This document shows positions 51,701 to 62,641 of a stretch of 64,000 nucleotides of DNA, one piece after another. A model generated the notes under the pieces. The model did not search any database. It had not been told where the DNA came from and was given only the letters and a program-made list of their open reading frames with translations. How positions within the stretch are numbered: position 1 is the first letter of the stretch; each line of letters opens with the position of its first letter. The stretch covers positions 24,853,504 through 24,917,503 of the forward strand of contig NC_066847.1 in the NCBI RefSeq assembly GCF_001640805.2, read 5' to 3'. The DNA comes from Lates calcarifer (Eukaryota > Chordata > Actinopteri > Centropomidae). The translations under genes and the position numbers were made by a program.

Positions 51701-53739
51701 ATTACATAGTCACCGTTTCTCTCAGATTCTCTTCTGACTTTCATGTACACATACACACTGCACATGATGCCAGTTGTACTGCAGGCACCAAACTAACACC
51801 TCTCAGTAGTCGACTCTAGTTAGCCAACATCAGGTGTTTCTCATATGGAAAGTCGTGGGTGATGTGTGCGTGGGTGTGTTTGCATCTGACAGAGCGAGCA
51901 GGAGAGGGAGAGAGGGAGAGAGTATTTGTGTCTCTTTGTGTGCATGCCAGGAGAAGTGATGTTTGATGAGTGTGTGCGCATATGTGAGGGTGACAGTGGG
52001 TGAGGGGTGTATTTGTGTCAGCACAATCAACACAGAGGCAGGGGAGAAAGGAAGTGAAGGATGTCTGAGCATATGTGAGTGCTCCTGTGTGTTTGCTGTG
52101 TGTGTGTGTGTGTGTGTTTGTCTTTTCCACAGGGATATAGGTTTTTTTTTTTTTCACCATGCTACCTGAATGCTACAGGTAAGTTAATGGGGATAAAAAG
52201 GCGTTCCCACTGTAATAGTGGCCCCCTTGTGGTTAACACTAGGTAGCATTTCATCCACTTGACAAGCCAGAGTAAAATATGTGCAGGTGAAATGTTGTAT
52301 TACCTGTGGGGGTCATTCATCAGTTATCAAGCATCCTCTTACAATTATTCTCTATCCATCTGGCTTCAGTCTGAGCTCATTTGAAAACTCTGGGCTTTAA
52401 GAAACGAATCTCCAAAACTTAGATTAAAATTTTCTGTTTATTTTACTTTGTTTCCAGGTTATCCGGGACTGTGGTTTTTGGATCGTCATGCAAAAAACAC
52501 TTGTGCGCACTCCTTGCTTTTGCTGAGTGAGTAGCGCAGAGTATGACAGACTGTGTGTGAAGTGCTAAGTGAGCAGAAGACTCCACGACAGCCTCTCTCT
52601 GCCTCTCTGCAGCGTTCGCCAACAGCATGCTGCCTTGGCAGGAGAACTGTCCTTTTTGCACAGCTAGTGGTACCACTGATCAAATGTGTTTGTGTGTCTG
52701 TGTGTGTGTATGAGTGAGAGACCACTGCAGTTCCTACTGTGTATTTCTCTGTTTGTTCTGAACGCCGAGTTGAGTCTGAGGGTTCGAGCGACTGATAATG
52801 ACAGAATAAGTGTGTTTTTGTTGCATTTGTGTGTTATTATCACTGCTGTCTTTGTGTGTAGTCATGCATTTTAGCATGTGTGTTGCACCCTGCTGATCAC
52901 AACAACTTCACGTCCACATCAGTAAGGCTCTACTGAGACCTCATATCAGTGTGCCATTTAAACTCATCTGTCACGTATGGAGGCACGCGGACGTCTTTGC
53001 GCACTCACACACAAACCAAAACACACACATTCATATACAACACAACGCTTATCCCCATTACTCATATAGCGTGAGGAGGTGAGCGAAAACTTCTGACAGA
53101 CCGGTGAACCCTAGAGTGGGTTTATCAACAAAGCACTTTTGCAGCAGTGAGGAGGAGGAGGAGAAGGAGGAGGGGGAGAGCAGAGAGACGAAGAGTTGAA
53201 AGTGGCAATAGGAGTCTTTTCTAGTTGAAAGTTTACCTGGGAGTGAGCTTAGGATCAAGGCCCAGCCAGCTGGCACTCAGCTGACCTGCATCCAGGGAAA
53301 AAAAAAAAAAAAAGGATAGACAACACATCAATTTCAAACTTGAGAGAGGGAGAGGTTGGAGTGAGAGAGAGAGAGAGAGGGTGGGAAGGGAGTATTGTTG
53401 AGGTGATGACTCAAAGTAACTCTCATCTCTGCTTTAATGTTTGTACCCATCCTTTGTTTCGTGTTTTTTTCCTGTCAGTGTTTGTCATACCTTACACTTT
53501 CCAGAAAAGCAGAAATGACAAATGGTAACCACAAATGTAAAAACAAAGACTTGTGCAATTTGCACTTTGAGTAGTTGCATTATGCTTTGTCAGAATTTTC
53601 CCATCATGCAAACTAGAGGAGTGAGTGAGTGTTTTCTTCAAGATGTTGCTTGATCTCACTGACAGAAAGGTGAGACAGGGAACCGAGATTGCTGCCTGTA
53701 ACTGAACATGCATCATGTGAGTTATGCTCAGCTCTCACA
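45751..53739. other. Intergenic, downstream desert
   Basis: Mixed unique sequence, TC-rich stretches (47470-47640, 48400-48790), a GT tract (52097-52117) and the G-run cluster at 49843. ORFs up to 134 codons (49507-49911) reflect low complexity. No gene seen. Confidence 0.5.
49843..49871 (+). other. G-run cluster, possible G-quadruplex
   Basis: Consecutive guanine runs of about 7, 6 and 6 separated by a single T and by CAT, preceded by GGTTGGA. Enough G-tracts for an intramolecular quadruplex on the plus strand. No gene context. Confidence 0.45.
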
Positions 53740-54180
53740 GTGACTTCAATTAACCACCTTTCAGCCTCATCGCAATTTTGTAATAGTATCCCATGCTATT
53801 TTGATATGACCCGACAAGCCTGACTGTTCAATTAATTAAGCCCCCAAAGTTGCCATCGCAGCCAAATTTCAAGTTTAGGGATGTCCCGAGGCTGCTTGTA
53901 TCATGGAAATTTTTCACCACAGCCTTCTAAATCTGGATGAGCAGGCCTAATTAGAAGTTGTATTTGGTTGCATAGCTTTGGCTGCACCGCTGAGTTTTCA
54001 TCCAACCTTAAAGCACACCAGAGGGCTGTCTTGGTGTCTCAGCAGAATTAAAGTGCATTCCATCACAAGCGTCGGTACCGTTCACGGCCCTGAATATTTT
54101 TCCTGCTGCTTCTCATTTCATGCTATGAAACTTTGTTAATGCATTTGAGGAAAGCAACCTTCCTCTTGTAATTTTGAGGC
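53740..54180. promoter_or_regulatory. Candidate conserved enhancer block
   Basis: About 440 bp of complex, repeat-free sequence in a microsatellite-rich area, with homeodomain cores TTAATTAA (53832-53839) and CTAATTAG (53947-53954) and no sustained ORF. It has the texture of conserved non-coding elements near developmental genes. Conservation itself was not tested. Confidence 0.3.
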
Positions 54181-54625
54181 AAGTTACAGACAAACCCAGC
54201 ATATAGTCTGAGCAAAGAAGAGAAGTATTTAATGATTTTTCTTTTTTTTTTTTCATTTAATCACTACTTAATGTCTATATACATTATTAAAAAAACCTCT
54301 TTAAAAACATCTATGAAATACCATAAGAATGATGTCTGCCTGTCTTTTAACCTTCATTATGTGAAGTATTGGTCTCATGTGGTGTGACTTTCCACTTGCA
54401 ATGTATCTGCATGACCAAAAGCAAAGTGCAAAGTGAAGTTCAGCCCATTAAATGGATCCAAGTTATCCTCAGGCCTCCTCTCGGGGTTTTATGAGGGTAT
54501 ATTTCACTGTCTCACTGGCACAGCTGAGCAGGGAAATCCTTCTCTTCACGGTCTAGTTGGGATGACTGATGCAAATATGCTGCTGCTGAGTCCAGACACT
54601 GACACCATCATCACACTGACCCAGT

Positions 54626-54626
<1 letters not shown>

Positions 54627-54676
<50 letters not shown>

Positions 54677-54680
54677 GGAG
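54627..54680. repeat. (AG)n microsatellite
   Basis: About 25 AG units with one AAAG interruption. Confidence 0.95.
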
Positions 54681-55199
54681 ATGTTCCAAGTCATTTGTGA
54701 CTTACATTTATTTTTGTGACTCCACACTTTTTAAGTAGTTTCCAAGGCTATTAAAGCTTTGAGCCATGCTTGGCAGCTCTGTGATGTGGGGAAGAGGAAG
54801 AGATATATTTCAGGTCATTTGGAATGTATGCACTGAGTGACTGGACGTTTTTCTGGACGTGCAAGAAAGAAAGAGCAGCCTCAGATAATTTATGATCTAT
54901 ATTGTACATTTTCTGTGCAACCACACATGGTTTTCCTCTGTGCTGTACTTTCCTAGATGACACATACTGTAGCTGTTAACTTTGCATGCAAGTTCTGGGC
55001 TGGCCATCTTCTTGACCTTAAAGTAACTGTTAGGTTTGGGAAATGACTTTGATTTCTATCATCTTATCTTGTTTTCAAAGAGTAAACAGAGGGCATATTA
55101 TGCCATTTTCTGTGGAAGTTAACAGGTTCTCAGAGTTCTCAAACCTAAACAACAGAGCACTGGTCGTTTTCTATATACTGTTTTTAATCTAGAGCTCCT

Positions 55200-55814
55200 A
55201 TTGGGTGGACTGGATTGTCCCTGCCTTCCAAAACAACCCATATGACTCTATGGTTAAGTTTAGGCAACTAAAACTACTCTATCAAGATAAGGGAAAGAAA
55301 CCACAGTTGACTGTTGGTAGCAAACAGCATGTATACTGTAGTCTCTCGTGCAACAGTTAAATGGCCTGTATGCCAAGGTATCCACCCAAATGGTTTTGCG
55401 GTACTTCAAAGAGTAACTCAACACCCCCTGAAAATCCTGTTTTTGCTGACCTCCAGCTGTACTCCAGGAACCCATGACATCACTGTTAGGTGTGGTTATG
55501 GGGGCGACAAAGCACATGTTTGACCACACCCAACCACAACTATCAGTGATGCCGGGTGTAGTCAGAGAAGAAACAGGCATGAGACGTTCAACCAGAGAGG
55601 ATGGTGAAACACTTTTTTTCTTTTTAAGTCTAGTGTTAAGTTACTTTTTAATAACATTGTGTCTGCTTTTGCTTTACGTCATTGTCCAAATGGCCACGGG
55701 GGGGATATGTCATGAAAATGTAAATAAAATTGAGGCATTTTCCTTTTATTTGATAGGTCTGTCAAATTCAACAGGAAACAAGGGTGGAGAGAGAGTGGGG
55801 GTGAGGGCAGAGTT
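55200..55814. repeat. Old repetitive block next to the tRNA relic
   Basis: Includes GGTTAAGTTTAGGCAACTAA at ~55252-55271, which I recall as a recurrent motif in spiny-rayed fish repeats, and an imperfect hairpin at 55478-55551. Short ORFs cross it on both strands without recognisable domains. Family and borders are unknown. Confidence 0.35.
55478..55551. repeat. 74-nt imperfect hairpin
   Basis: Left arm 55478-55497 (CATCACTGTTAGGTGTGGTT) pairs with 55532-55551 with 18 of 20 positions matched and a 34-nt loop whose GGG can pair with CCC for extra stability. The size is in the range of a microRNA precursor, but the repetitive context favours a palindromic transposon remnant. Confidence 0.5.
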
Positions 55815-55886
55815 TCCCTAGCTGGGAAACAAACCGTGGATGTTTGGGTTATGTGGCATGCACTTTAACCATTCGGCCACTGGACA
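55815..55886 (-). pseudogene. tRNA-derived relic (tRNA pseudogene or SINE head)
   Basis: On the minus strand TGGCCGAATGG (55869-55879) fits the RNA polymerase III A box TRGCNNARYGG exactly, and GGTTTGTTTCC (55825-55835) is a degraded B box. They are separated by 33 nt, the tRNA spacing. Acceptor and T stems pair only partly, so it is not a functional tRNA. It lies in a block of repetitive-looking sequence and is more likely a SINE head than a decayed single gene. Confidence 0.5.
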
Positions 55887-56399
55887 TCTGTGCCACAGCT
55901 GTGGTTGAAAATTCCAAAGGCTAATAAAATGGCATCAGAATATAATTAAACATAAATATAAACACAGGTTGTTTTTAAGAGTTTGAACTCATGACACAAA
56001 GCTGGTCAAGTCTTCTCTAAACCATTAACCCCCTCTGCTGTCACTTATTAATGCCATCATGCTTATTCTTTTCTGTGTGATTATAATTACATGAATGTAA
56101 ATATCTTTCTCAGTCACCAAAAGTCATGTAGCCATCTCTCGCACCTGTGTAGGTTTAGGCTTCTACTGTTCTTTTTCGTATTCCATGTGAGCGATGCTGG
56201 CCTTACTGCTCGTTAACCTTTTCTGCATGTAATAATAATGCTCAGCAGGAAAGGTCAATCGATGTATGTGTGTGCATGTGTGTGTGTGTCTGTGTGTTTG
56301 TGTAATTGTTTGTCACAGGGAATGCTTAAGCAACCTCTAAGTGGTTCAGCATAGGAGGTATATGGGCTTGTCAGTGAACTGGTGAGGGTAAATTGAATT

Positions 56400-56780
56400 T
56401 GCTCTTAATAATTAACCAGGACTGATGGTTTGATGTTGTGGCTTGTTTGTCCTGTGCTGCAGGCTAATGATGATACGCAATCAAATGTATCACATACCAT
56501 GATCTGTGTCATTTGCTGTACAGTCGCTGCTAGATTAAAATACCCTTGCTCTGCCATTTCAGTTTACGTGAAAGAAAATAAAACATTTTGAGCCAGGGGC
56601 CATTCATTACATAGATTTTCTACCTGGAATGCAGTTATGATATTAAAAAGATTACAACACCTTCATTTGCACAGAATCACCTTGGCCATGGATTTAATTG
56701 CCGTACAGAGATAAATTATGTAATTGAATTCAGTTTGACCTTAAGGGCTATTTTAATGATTGTAAATGTATATACCTGAA
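56400..56780. promoter_or_regulatory. Candidate conserved enhancer block
   Basis: Repeat-free, moderately AT-rich sequence holding several TAAT/ATTA homeodomain cores, GATTAAAA and TGTAATTGAATTCAG-type words, between a short GT tract (~56270-56300) and the MITE at 57126. No ORF. Enhancer status is a guess from texture only. Confidence 0.22.
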
Positions 56781-57125
56781 CTGAGTGACCAGGTTAGGGG
56801 GTTTGAATCGATTGTCTCATTGAAATGTTGCATGCTGAGTCCAGGCTGACCTTTTGAGTGTGATGGTGCTCGGAAATGTGGCTCTGAAAAAAAAAACAAA
56901 AAACAGAGCAAAGACAAACTAATAGCCTTTTTTCATGCTTGTGGAAAAGCTCCTTTATGTGGTGCAGCAGAGAGACGCAAGAAAATAAGAGAGTGCAAAA
57001 TAATCATATGAGATGATGGTCACAAAGTGGACTCTGGAAATGTTGATTGTGGCCTTACTAAATAAATATGTGTGGGTTTTTTCATATTGAGTGTAGCAAT
57101 GTAGCTTCATAATATTACTAATATA

Positions 57126-57541
57126 TTAAAGAACCAGTTCACATTTTTTCATATCTGTATGAAAACAGTTGTGTTGTATCTGCTTCTTGGCGAGCAGCGG
57201 CCGGGTGCAGTGACCTCCTGGAGTTTTGTTGTCTCTATGATGTTGTCAGGGCCAAAGCTAAAAGAAGTGAAAGCAAGAATTGAAAATACAAAATAGCTAC
57301 AGCACATACTCCCTGTGAAACCACAAAATCGTCTGTTTAACATTTCTGTTTGTGTTAAGAATAAACATTGCAGTGAGCCTCAGAGGATTTAACAATAAAA
57401 TGTAAGTATGGGTTGTAATAAGCTGCTTGCACACACAACCTATAGGAGACAGTCTCATGATAGTAGGATTTAGCTTCTCATCTAAGTTGTGGCAAGAAAG
57501 CAAACAAGTATATTTCACACACTGGTAAACTATTTCTTTAA
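57126..57541. mobile_element. Non-autonomous DNA transposon (MITE) with TTAA ends
   Basis: The 416-bp segment begins TTAAAGAACCAGTTCAC and ends with the imperfect inverse, GTAAACTATTTCTTTAA (14 of 17 terminal positions match). Both ends carry TTAA, the target duplicated by piggyBac-like and some other cut-and-paste families. There is no transposase ORF. The terminus resembles a TTAAAG…AGTTCACC motif that I recall as frequent in fish genomes. Internal sequence is unique in this window. Confidence 0.55.
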
Positions 57542-57811
57542 AACCAATATTCACATTGGAATGACTTTAAGAAGGGGTGCTTGGGGTGCAGCATTGTAAT
57601 TGCAGCAATCTCTTTCATGTACATATGAGCATTTGAGCATTGCATCAGGATAGAGTTGAAAAAATGAGCCTGTCCTTTAAGAACAACAATGTTCAAGTGC
57701 AACATGAGTTCCCTAATGTGTACTTTGTTGGATTTATATATTAAGCCTGTTTAGGTCCACACTGTCTAAGTAAATCTGGACTAATAAACATGACATAAAC
57801 TCACAAGTGGC

Positions 57812-57850
57812 TTTTTTTCTTTCTTTTTTTTTTTTTTTTTTTTTTTTTTT
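57812..57850. repeat. T-rich/poly-T tract
   Basis: Nearly uninterrupted T for ~38 bp with C interruptions at its start. May be the reversed poly-A tail of a retroposed copy, but no element is recognisable next to it. Confidence 0.8.
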
Positions 57851-58499
57851 GGTAACCTGTCATCTCTGGTGAGAGTTTGGCAGAGCTGGGAGTCAAAACA
57901 CAGCTGATGCCAGTCCTTGTAAATCCAGTGAATCATGACTGTCTGCTATGAAACCCAGAGGAGGTACAACAAAGAGCAGACTTAGTTACATGATAACAAA
58001 TAGCATCATGTAGGTGTCAGTCAAAACTACAGCTCGCAGTTTTAAATATTCACACATGCCCAGGTGCACCAAAATAAGGGAATAATTCAAAGGTCAAATG
58101 CAGTGTGAATACTATTTTTGTGTGTTTGTTACAGCAGATTTTGTGTTTTGGGTGATGAAATGGGTAAAAGATCTGTGTTCAAGATGAAAAAAGTGTTATA
58201 GCCAGTGTTAAAGACAGTGAGTGCACAAACAGTGTATTTGAGTGTCAGCCTGTACATGCTTGACTGCCAGGTGAGTGTGAATGATTCAGCCAACCACAGC
58301 CTCACCCTCAAGGCAACAGTGCCACCCAAAAACTTCCACTCTCTTGCAAGTTAAAATATACCCATTAACCAGGCTGTTTGTTATGCAAATCAGTGACTTT
58401 GGCGTGTCAGAGCTTAGGAACCTGCATGCGAAGTTCAGCTTTGGTTTAATTGCATGCCACCAAAGACCCAATTTTGGGTCCCAACCCATGTTTTAAGAA

Positions 58500-58790
58500 A
58501 AACAGCCGACACAACCCATTGCAGATGAACATTTCATGTTTTCTCGGTGTGTGATTTCCAATCTGACTGAGGCCCCGATAAAGCCGACATTGCCGTTATT
58601 CATTCCCTCAGATCCCCTGCCTCCGTTTCTCCTAATCAGATTTCTCTGGTTGGGTTATTTATCATCGCCAGCTCTGACTGTGAGTGATGTTTGGCTAATG
58701 GGTTTAGCATTCAAATCTGCTGGCTTGATGCGACAGAATCCCAACAAGGGTTGTCATTCCTGTGGTGGCGGCAGCTTCAGAGTGGTGTAA
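58500..58790. promoter_or_regulatory. Candidate conserved enhancer block
   Basis: Balanced-composition, repeat-free stretch with scattered CpGs (CCCCGATAAAGCCGACATTG) and GATA/CTAATC words. A plus-strand ORF of 84 codons (58536-58790) crosses it but matches no protein I know. Conserved non-coding DNA is more likely than a gene. Confidence 0.22.
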
Positions 58791-59515
58791 ATAAGAGCAA
58801 AATGACATTGTTGAAATATGCATTCATGGTGTGGCTGTTTTTACATTTGATTAGATTTGTATTGATTTTAAAGGTGTTAAAATGAAAAGGACACAGAGAG
58901 GCAGAAAGTGAGAAAGAAAAGTGAAGAAAAGGGAGGTAAAAAAAAAAAAGTATTTTTGCTGAAAATGTGATAAAACTGACAAAGATGAAGATGTCCATTC
59001 ACGCATACATCCATACACCATTCATTTCTTTTTCGCCTGTTCATTTGTTTTCAGGGTTGACAGGACAGAGAAGGATCATGACTCACCAAACAATACAAAC
59101 AAACAAATACATGCAAGAGAACAAAATACAGAACAGAGATGTTCTCTGACAGCGTTGTGAGCACATGCACACCAATGAGACTATGTGGTCCTGAATGACA
59201 GCTATGGTTATGACAGTAATTATAAGTCATAAACCAACAGCTGTGAGAAACTGTGTCTTCCGTCTTTTTTTTTCATGACTGCATCTGCACTGTGTGGTAA
59301 CATCATGTGGTATCTGGTCGTCAGACAGGTTCTCGTGTCTTTTTGTTTTGTATAATCTGTAGCGATGACAGTACTGTAAATTACAAGACAGCTGTTAGTC
59401 AGTCTTCATCCATTCCGTTCTTTCGTTCCGTGATATGTGGTTGAGTGTCAGGTGTATCATTTTCTAATGTCTGATCCAAGACCATGAATTAACTGAAGCA
59501 GAGATAATGAGGTAC

Positions 59516-59542
59516 TGTGTGTGTGTGTGTGTGTGTGTGTGT
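59516..59542. repeat. (GT)n microsatellite
   Basis: 13 GT units. Confidence 0.9.
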
Positions 59543-61181
59543 CAGACTCTTCAGTCTTCACTGCCCCACCACCTGTTCCATGTAAATAGCTCCATATGTG
59601 TGGATGAAAGGCTTTATGTGACTCAGGGGTAACATTCTGGACACCCTTATTCCCTCATTGGTCTTCAGTACCCCAGTTATAAACACTGACATCACTTCTA
59701 ACAGCCAGAGGAAAGTAAGGAAGGAAGGTTTTTTTTTTTCCTAACAAAATTTTACCTTGAAATAAGGTCATCGTGAAGACAAGTGATACTGCAAACATGG
59801 AACTTTTCCATTTTAACCTTTCATTCTGCTCTTTAGTAGTTTCTAAAGCTTGTTTGTTAGTTTGTCAATAGATCATTGATCAACCTTACCCATGCAGGTA
59901 TCATTTTAGACAAGTTTGGACATGTTTATGTGCTCTAAGGTTATGCAGTTCGTCTCGTTGTCACTTGATCTTGTTCCAGGATTCCGTTCACGCCTGCACA
60001 CACACACAAACACAAACACGTGTGGCACCAGTAGACCAGGATTTTGCACCTCCATTAACAGTTAAAAAACTGGTGCTACAAGTGTGTCACAGCACATCTG
60101 TATAATGTGATGTGGCTTTAAGGCTGAGCACAAGCAACCTGTTAATCAGGTAGATTTTGACAAGGTGTTAAGCACTTTCAGAACAGTGATAGTATCATCA
60201 GGCATGTGAATGCATCTGTGTTTGTTGTTTGTGGTCTAGACATGTCTCAGCTGATGTTATGATGTTCTATATTGAAAAATTGACAGGATGTGTGTGTCTA
60301 CTCCTGGTTAGGGAGTAAAAAATCACTTGACTATGTTTCACAATTAATTTAATGTTCCAGTAATATAACACATCTATTCATACAAGGAATTTAAAGAATA
60401 AGCATGTTTCTTATCAGTATTTTTGTTGCACTCATCTTTTTACTGGTAGTGTCTATTTTGCTGTAGTTATCTGTTTTCCCCCTCCTTCCCCTCCTTTACC
60501 CTTAAGTAAATTCCCAGCAAAGTTTAATGTCAGTGGATTTTAACATCAGACATCATTATTCTTTTTCTGAATATGTGTGCTCCCGTTTTATTAATTATGT
60601 CAAACACTGATGCTTCTAGCGTCACTCTGTTAACTGACTACCCTACAGTATTAGTCCATATAGAATCTGTTTGCATCATTCAGAAGCTTAAATGACATTT
60701 AATTGTCACAGTGGGTCCATATTTTGATCATTCATATGGGTTTGATGGGTTGACAAGCCCCTTGTGCTCATGTATCATTTTGAGTTAGTGGCAGTATGTG
60801 TGTGTGTCTGTCTGCACAAAAGCTGTGTGTGTACGTTATATGTCTCAGCATGACTTCAAGTCTCCCACTTAGCTTTGTAATTACCTTTTTCCAGCTATGA
60901 CTGTTAATTGGAGTGCGGGAAAATCACTGCTGTACACTCACACACATTCACACGCAGATACACACAAACTAACACATGCTGTTAAGTGTTTTTAATTAAG
61001 TTAAAGCTCTTCAGTGACATTTATTTGTATTTATCTGTCTTGATTTTTCATTTATTATTTGCCGCAGATGATCCTTTACGCACATTGTAAACTCCTGAGA
61101 AAAGGAAGTGATACTTTGACAGCCTGTTTGTTCTGCTGTGGAAGGAAAGTGAAAATCGATTAAAGATCAAGTGAGAAATCT

Positions 61182-61197
61182 CATTGTTTATGCAAAT
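61182..61197 (+). promoter_or_regulatory. Sox-Oct composite-like site
   Basis: CATTGTTTATGCAAAT: a Sox site (CATTGTT) one base from a perfect POU octamer (ATGCAAAT). The canonical composite is CATTGTTATGCAAAT; this one has an additional T as spacer. It sits in complex, repeat-free sequence (~61000-61240) that looks enhancer-like and also has a TCF-like AGATCAAG at ~61165. Confidence 0.4.
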
Positions 61198-62591
61198 GCA
61201 CAGGAGGTAATGCTAAATGACTGTGAGGAAGTTTCTAACTGAATGTAGCAAATGGTAATTCATTTTTACATATTTTATTACATAGTAAGCACACAGCTGT
61301 TGTCAACTTTTGTCACAGGGCTACAGAGACTAAAATTTGATGCGACCTAATAACTTTTTACAGCTTGAAAAGTGTCTGACTCTCAAACTATAATTAAGAC
61401 TTGACATTCACATATTTCATGTCAGTCTCACTTAAGCATGAGAATTTCTGTGAGACCTTTCAGTGAAGTATATCTCTATCTATATATATATATATAAACA
61501 CATTATTTTGTTTAATCAAGTCTCTAATGTCTATCAGATCATTATCACAACTTACAATTTTGTATAGCACACAAATGACTAATTTAGTCATTTCAGTTTA
61601 GGTATGCTTTTATTTCAGATTAGTGAGCGAGTGTAAAAATGGCTTGGTGTGTTGTATGCAGTGGGATTTAAGACACCCAGGGAAGAAGAGAACCTGTACA
61701 ATCATAGCCTGGGGCATTCACAGGTTAGCATATATCTAAGTGTCAATGAAACAGGAGAAGCAGCCAGTTTGGCAAACAGACGTGAGTTAAATGAAACTGG
61801 CTTTCTGTTTGTAACACTGCCAACAAATCTGGCATGTCTGTCTCAAGTCGCCTCTCCACCTCACAGCTCACTGTGAATCTTTCTCACCTCTCTCTGTCTG
61901 TCTAGCTTTCTCATTCTCCGAGTTCACCTCTCTGACTGTCTTCTCGCACATCACACGTCTGCCTTCAGTTTAAAGATGTTCTGAAATTTGAAAAACATCC
62001 AAGAAGTGAATGCACACGTGGAGTGATCATCACCTGTACTCTATCAGCAATATGGAGTTGCCAAACTTGAGATTTATTTATATCAAAATGTCACCAGCTC
62101 TTACTTTAATATAGATTTTGACAGACTCAAAGATGAACGTTCATCTACTCATACAGACAGGGTGACAGAAACCAAGGGACAGTAGAGTTTATGGAGACAG
62201 GAGGAAAATCAACTGACAAAAGTTATAGAAATCAATTTCATTTCAATTAGAGTGTCAGAGAATGTCAATTCCTGACAGAACAAAACTCTCATGTGCATGA
62301 AAGAGAAAAAAAAAGAGCAAGACAGACTAGCAAAACAGACATTTATTTAAAGGAATTGCCACAGATTATTACTTGAAGCACATGTTTTGGTTTGGTCAAC
62401 CCGTCCCTATGGTGAACCCACATGTTCTTTAATTTATATCTGTCTCTCTTTGCCACTCTGCCTGTCTCTCTTTTGCTCGTCTCTACCCAACTTTAGGGTT
62501 GTATATATACGTGTGTGTGTGTGTCTACGTGAGAGAGGAGATATACACAAAGACAGAATGTGCAATTATGGCCATGGTTGAGTCCATTCCT

Positions 62592-62638
<47 letters not shown>
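62592..62638. repeat. Compound (GT)n(GA)n microsatellite
   Basis: A short GT run then about 19 perfect GA units. Confidence 0.95.
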
Positions 62639-62641
<3 letters not shown>

